NCBI GenBank assembly: GCA_903892365.1
Contig: CAITIF010000798.1
Span: 1-7,767, forward strand
Direction: 5' to 3'
Source: an uncultured Pirellula sp.
Lineage (GTDB): Bacteria; Planctomycetota; Planctomycetia; Pirellulales; Pirellulaceae
DNA: 7,767 nt
Made by a program: the position numbers and the translations under genes. Each line of letters opens with the position of its first letter. Position 1 is the stretch's first letter. The notes beneath the pieces were generated by a model, which saw nothing but the letters and a program-made list of their open reading frames with translations, was not told the origin of the DNA and made no database searches. This document shows, in pieces, positions 5,229 through 7,767 of this stretch.

Positions 5229-6668
5229 ATGCGACGAAATTATCGAACAAACTCGGAACCCGAGCTGATTGACACCCATCACAAGGCCCTAGATGTAAAT
5301 CTTGACCCTCGACGCTACGGAACTTTTGCCGAGATCGGTGCCGGCCAGGAAGTCGTGCGCTGGTTCTTTCGAGTCGGCGGTGGTGCTGGCACCATTGCCA
5401 AAAGTATTTCCGCGTATGACATGAAAGTCAGCGACGCGATCTACGGCAGAGCGAGTCGTTATGTTTGCCGCGAACGACTGCAAGCCATGTTGGACTATGA
5501 ACATCGCTTGAACCTAGATCGGCTGCGCGAAGTTCGCGGCGATACGACGGCCTTCTTCGCTTTTGCAGACACCGTTTCTGCTCGCAATTTTAAAGGGACT
5601 AATGAGTGCCATGGCTGGATGGGGATCAAGTTCCAAGCGCACCCTCGTGACGAAGATAGCCAAATCATCATCCATGTTCGCATGCTGGATGTAGAAGCCG
5701 CATTGCAACAAGAGGCGTTGGGGATCGTGGGGGTCAATCTAGTTTACGGGGCGTGCGCTTTAAGCCACGAACCAGATCAGCTTATCGTGTCCCTACTGGA
5801 TGGGCTTTCCACCTCGCGAATCGAAATCGACATGATCGAATTTTCAGGGATCGCGTTTCGCCACGTCGACAATCGCCTGATGAGCTTAAAACTGGTTGAA
5901 CTGGGACTGAGTGGTGCCGCCATGTTTGCTGCCGATGGCGAAGTGCTGATGCCTTCCGAATTCATGTACAAGAAACCTATTCTCGTTGAACGAGGAAGCT
6001 TCCGGCCGGTTTGCAATGTGAATCTCGATATGCTCCGCTGTGCCTATGAAAAGTTTTCGCAACTGCCGAGCGTTCAAGGTAAAGAAGTCATTCAGGTCAT
6101 GGAGGTTACCATGAGCAATCTGAAGGCTGGTGGCGAGATCGACCTGCGAGACTTTCTGGCCCGAGCGGATGTCATGTCCGCTTGTGGAATGCCTGTCTTG
6201 ATTTCAGACTACTCCGAATACTACCGGCTCGCCGCGTATCTTTCTCGTTACACCAAAGAAAGCATCGCGATCACTATGGGGGCAGGAAGTCTGCAAGAGC
6301 TCTTCGATGAAAAGTACTACACTGCCCTTGAAGGGGGTGTCCTTGAATCCTTTGGTCGGCTCTTCAAAAATGATTTGAAGATTTATTGCTATCCATTGCT
6401 GAATCAAACGACGGGCGAAATGATGACTTGCGAAAATCTCCAAATCGCACCGGACCTTCGCAAGTTGTATGGATACCTGCTCGACCGCGGCGGAATCAAC
6501 TCCTTGGATAACTACAGCAACGATTGCTTGCGCATCTTCTCACGCGAGATTCTGAAGAAAATCAAATCGGGAGATACTAGCTGGGAAACCATGGTGCCCG
6601 TGGCTGTCGCTGACATCATCAAAAGCAAAAGCTATTTCGGTTACGAAGCCAAGTCGGAAGCAAAGTAA
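5229..6668 (+). CDS. Conserved soluble protein of unknown function, 479 residues
   Basis: I do not know the function. The protein has no signal peptide and no membrane segment, so it is probably cytoplasmic. It looks like a member of a family I recall from Bacteroidetes, cyanobacteria and planctomycetes, whose members carry misleading database names (nicotinate-nucleotide adenylyltransferase, TonB-dependent receptor). The strongest family-like blocks are TFAEIGAGQEVVRWFFRVGG (32-51), GTIAKSISAYDM (54-65), RGDTTAFFAFADTVSARN (103-120), ECHGWMGIKFQ (126-136) and MPSEFMYKKPILVERGSFRP (241-260). The HxGH and ISSTxxR motifs of adenylyltransferases are absent, so that name is not supported. An in-frame TAA at 5220-5222 fixes ATG 5229 as the first start; its ribosome site is weak. 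It may be driven by the sigma-54 candidate at 5097-5112. The next gene lies 152 bases on, so co-transcription is uncertain. Confidence 0.85.
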   Translation: MRRNYRTNSEPELIDTHHKALDVNLDPRRYGTFAEIGAGQEVVRWFFRVGGGAGTIAKSISAYDMKVSDAIYGRASRYVCRERLQAMLDYEHRLNLDRLREVRGDTTAFFAFADTVSARNFKGTNECHGWMGIKFQAHPRDEDSQIIIHVRMLDVEAALQQEALGIVGVNLVYGACALSHEPDQLIVSLLDGLSTSRIEIDMIEFSGIAFRHVDNRLMSLKLVELGLSGAAMFAADGEVLMPSEFMYKKPILVERGSFRPVCNVNLDMLRCAYEKFSQLPSVQGKEVIQVMEVTMSNLKAGGEIDLRDFLARADVMSACGMPVLISDYSEYYRLAAYLSRYTKESIAITMGAGSLQELFDEKYYTALEGGVLESFGRLFKNDLKIYCYPLLNQTTGEMMTCENLQIAPDLRKLYGYLLDRGGINSLDNYSNDCLRIFSREILKKIKSGDTSWETMVPVAVADIIKSKSYFGYEAKSEAK

Positions 6669-6820
6669 AAAGATAAGGAAAAAGGCTTGGGGAAAGCAAT
6701 CATTCAGCAATGATCTTGACACCCAAAGTTAATTTTGAGAGAGCTCTCCTCAGAAAGCGATGGAAGGCTATTTGCCCCTAAATGGCTCGTCGCTGCGACT
6801 TCCTAGATCGAGCCCGTTTC

Positions 6821-7513
6821 ATGAGAATAAAGCTGCTCCACACCTACTCTTCTTTAATCGCCGTTTGCTTTCTGGGCTGTGCAAGCATGAAAGAATCGGA
6901 TACCGCCCGAACAGGATTGGAGCAGCTTTTGATCAGTAATGCTGTGGATCAGTCGCTAGCAAAAGTGGACTTCAAGCCGGTCGCAGGGGCCAAAGTTCAC
7001 TTGAAAACAGACTTCCTCGACTGCGTCGACAAGAACTACATTCTGCTTAGCACTCGATCGAAGCTTTTGGCGAACGAATGCACCATTGTGGACAAACCTG
7101 AAGAAGCGGATGTCGTTATGGAAATTGCGTCGGGGGGCGTCGGCACCGACCGAACGGACCTTACCGTCGGTTCTCCCGAAATTCCACTTGGCTTGATGGG
7201 AAGCATTCCCAAAATCAGTATTTATGAACGCAAAAAGGCCATGGGGACTGCCAAGCTGGCCATCGTCGCAACCGACACAAAGTCAAAGCTGCCGGTGATT
7301 AATTCTGGCTATTCGCTGGCTCGCAGCGACCACCAACATTGGACCATGATGGGTGCCGGGCCTGTTCTTTCTGGAACCGTTGCTGATCAGCTCAAGGAGC
7401 ACACGGGTGTCAGCGAAACCTTGATCTACACCGGCGATATACCAACGTTCCCAACGCGGGTTGCCGGCAAAACCTCCAGCAGCTCCATCTCCAGCGGCAC
7501 CTCGAGAAGGTAA
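6821..7513 (+). CDS. Small predicted outer-membrane lipoprotein, probably DUF6655 type
   Basis: The function is unknown. The preferred ATG at 6821 gives 230 residues with a standard lipoprotein signal: charged MRIK, a hydrophobic stretch, then FLGC with the lipidated cysteine at C20, followed by AS, which suits outer-membrane sorting. An upstream ATG at 6782 would add 13 arginine-rich residues, and its GGAAGG is 14 bases away, so I prefer 6821 (GAG eight bases upstream). The mature part starts with SDTARTGLEQLLISNAVDQS (26-45), then ADVVMEIASGGVGTDRTDL (96-114), a pattern I associate with planctomycete DUF6655 proteins, from memory. The tail after residue 217 is serine-rich (TSSSSISSGTSRR) and probably disordered. 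The gene converges on the DUF1501 gene with 51 bases between stops. Confidence 0.8.
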   Translation: MRIKLLHTYSSLIAVCFLGCASMKESDTARTGLEQLLISNAVDQSLAKVDFKPVAGAKVHLKTDFLDCVDKNYILLSTRSKLLANECTIVDKPEEADVVMEIASGGVGTDRTDLTVGSPEIPLGLMGSIPKISIYERKKAMGTAKLAIVATDTKSKLPVINSGYSLARSDHQHWTMMGAGPVLSGTVADQLKEHTGVSETLIYTGDIPTFPTRVAGKTSSSSISSGTSRR

Positions 7514-7548
7514 ACGCAAAATGCTAAAGCTGCCATGCATCCTCGCTG

Positions 7549-7576
7549 AAAGCAAGTTGCCAGCTTAAAGCAAGTT
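7549..7576. repeat. Two direct copies of a 10-mer over the end of the DUF1501 gene
   Basis: AAAGCAAGTT occurs at 7549-7558 and 7567-7576, 18 bases apart. The second copy covers the last codons of the leftward gene and most of its stop codon. Nearby AAGCTG (7527-7532) and CAGCTT (7561-7566) could pair with a 28-base loop, too long for a normal terminator. It may be a small local duplication between convergent genes. Confidence 0.4.
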
Positions 7577-7767
7577 AATCGTGGGATACGCTTCTCCAAG
7601 AATCTGCTTGCTCTTGTCCTTAAACCATTGTTCAACCACCGTGGCGTAAACGCTACGGAAATCGGTGTGGAACTTAAGATCGCCATCGTCCAGGTCGGTC
7701 AGGCTGGGAAGTTTCCCAATCACGGGTTTCGGTAAGGAACAACCTGCAAAGAAGACTGGAGCCGCCG
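7565..7767 (-). CDS. DUF1501 family protein, C-terminal 66 residues only
   Basis: This leftward gene enters from the right edge and ends at TAA 7567-7565; only its last 66 codons are present and no start lies in the window. The translation begins AAPVFFAGCS and contains SLTDLDDGDLKFHTDFRSVY (21-40), the characteristic end of planctomycete DUF1501 proteins, where HGTAAPVF, LTDLDDGDLK and DFRSVYATV are conserved. Family members are usually exported through the Tat pathway, belong to the sulfatase/alkaline-phosphatase-like superfamily, and are often encoded next to DUF1800 or DUF1549/DUF1553 genes; any such partner would lie to the right. The exact function is unknown. The DL(D/Q)DGDL form seen here is, from memory, more typical of the DUF1800-linked branch. 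Confidence 0.85.
   Translation of the reverse strand, partial: AAPVFFAGCSLPKPVIGKLPSLTDLDDGDLKFHTDFRSVYATVVEQWFKDKSKQILGEAYPTINLL

Noticed and set aside
5229..6668. Nicotinate-nucleotide adenylyltransferase or TonB receptor assignment
   Set aside because: There is no HxGH or ISSTxxR motif, no signal peptide and no beta-barrel or plug features.
6699..6714. ATCATT-CAGC-AATGAT hairpin after the 479-residue gene
   Set aside because: The 6-bp stem is AT-rich and has no T-run after it, so it is a poor terminator.
6716..6721. Perfect TTGACA before the lipoprotein gene
   Set aside because: No acceptable -10 box lies 15-19 bases downstream, so I do not call a promoter.
6739..6748. GAGAGCTCTC, a 10-bp palindrome before the lipoprotein gene
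   Set aside because: It is short, low in complexity and easily due to chance.

Overview
The window looks like chromosomal DNA of a planctomycete, most likely a Pirellulaceae/Rhodopirellula-type organism. Three things point there: a DUF1501-type C-terminus at the right edge, a small lipoprotein of a kind I associate with Planctomycetota (probably DUF6655), and two intergenic elements built from GTACTC/GAGTAC units, which I recall as common between genes in Rhodopirellula. The genus is an inference, not proven here.

Layout, left to right: (1) a leader of about 356 bases with a 79-bp nested inverted-repeat element; (2) a co-directional pair on +, a PitA-type phosphate transporter (357-1757) and, 20 bases later, a membrane-anchored TAXI/TRAP-type binding protein with a cytoplasmic helical tail (1778-3247); (3) a convergent gap holding a second, inverted copy of the 79-bp element; (4) on -, a Tat-exported HisC-like PLP aminotransferase (3584-4771); (5) a 457-base divergent region with a candidate sigma-70-type promoter facing left and a candidate sigma-54 promoter facing right; (6) on +, a 479-residue soluble protein of unknown function (5229-6668); (7) on +, a small lipoprotein (6821-7513); (8) on -, the last 66 codons of a DUF1501 gene running off the right edge (7565-7767), which has no start codon inside the window.

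The best functional unit is the pitA-TAXI pair. The transporter sits in the inner membrane, and its partner has a periplasmic ligand-binding-like domain between two membrane segments plus a cytoplasmic tail. No TRAP permease gene is present, so the partner may sense a ligand or modulate the Pit transporter. The two 79-bp elements flank exactly this pair in opposite orientation. Each can fold into an outer 12-bp and an inner 14-bp stem with identical segment lengths (12-8-14-12-14-7-12). The aminotransferase is odd because it carries a twin-arginine signal and seems to lack residues linked to histidinol-phosphate recognition. I saw no CRISPR array, tRNA, rRNA, transposase, prophage or defence system. 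The window is mostly ordinary chromosome with a few unusual points.
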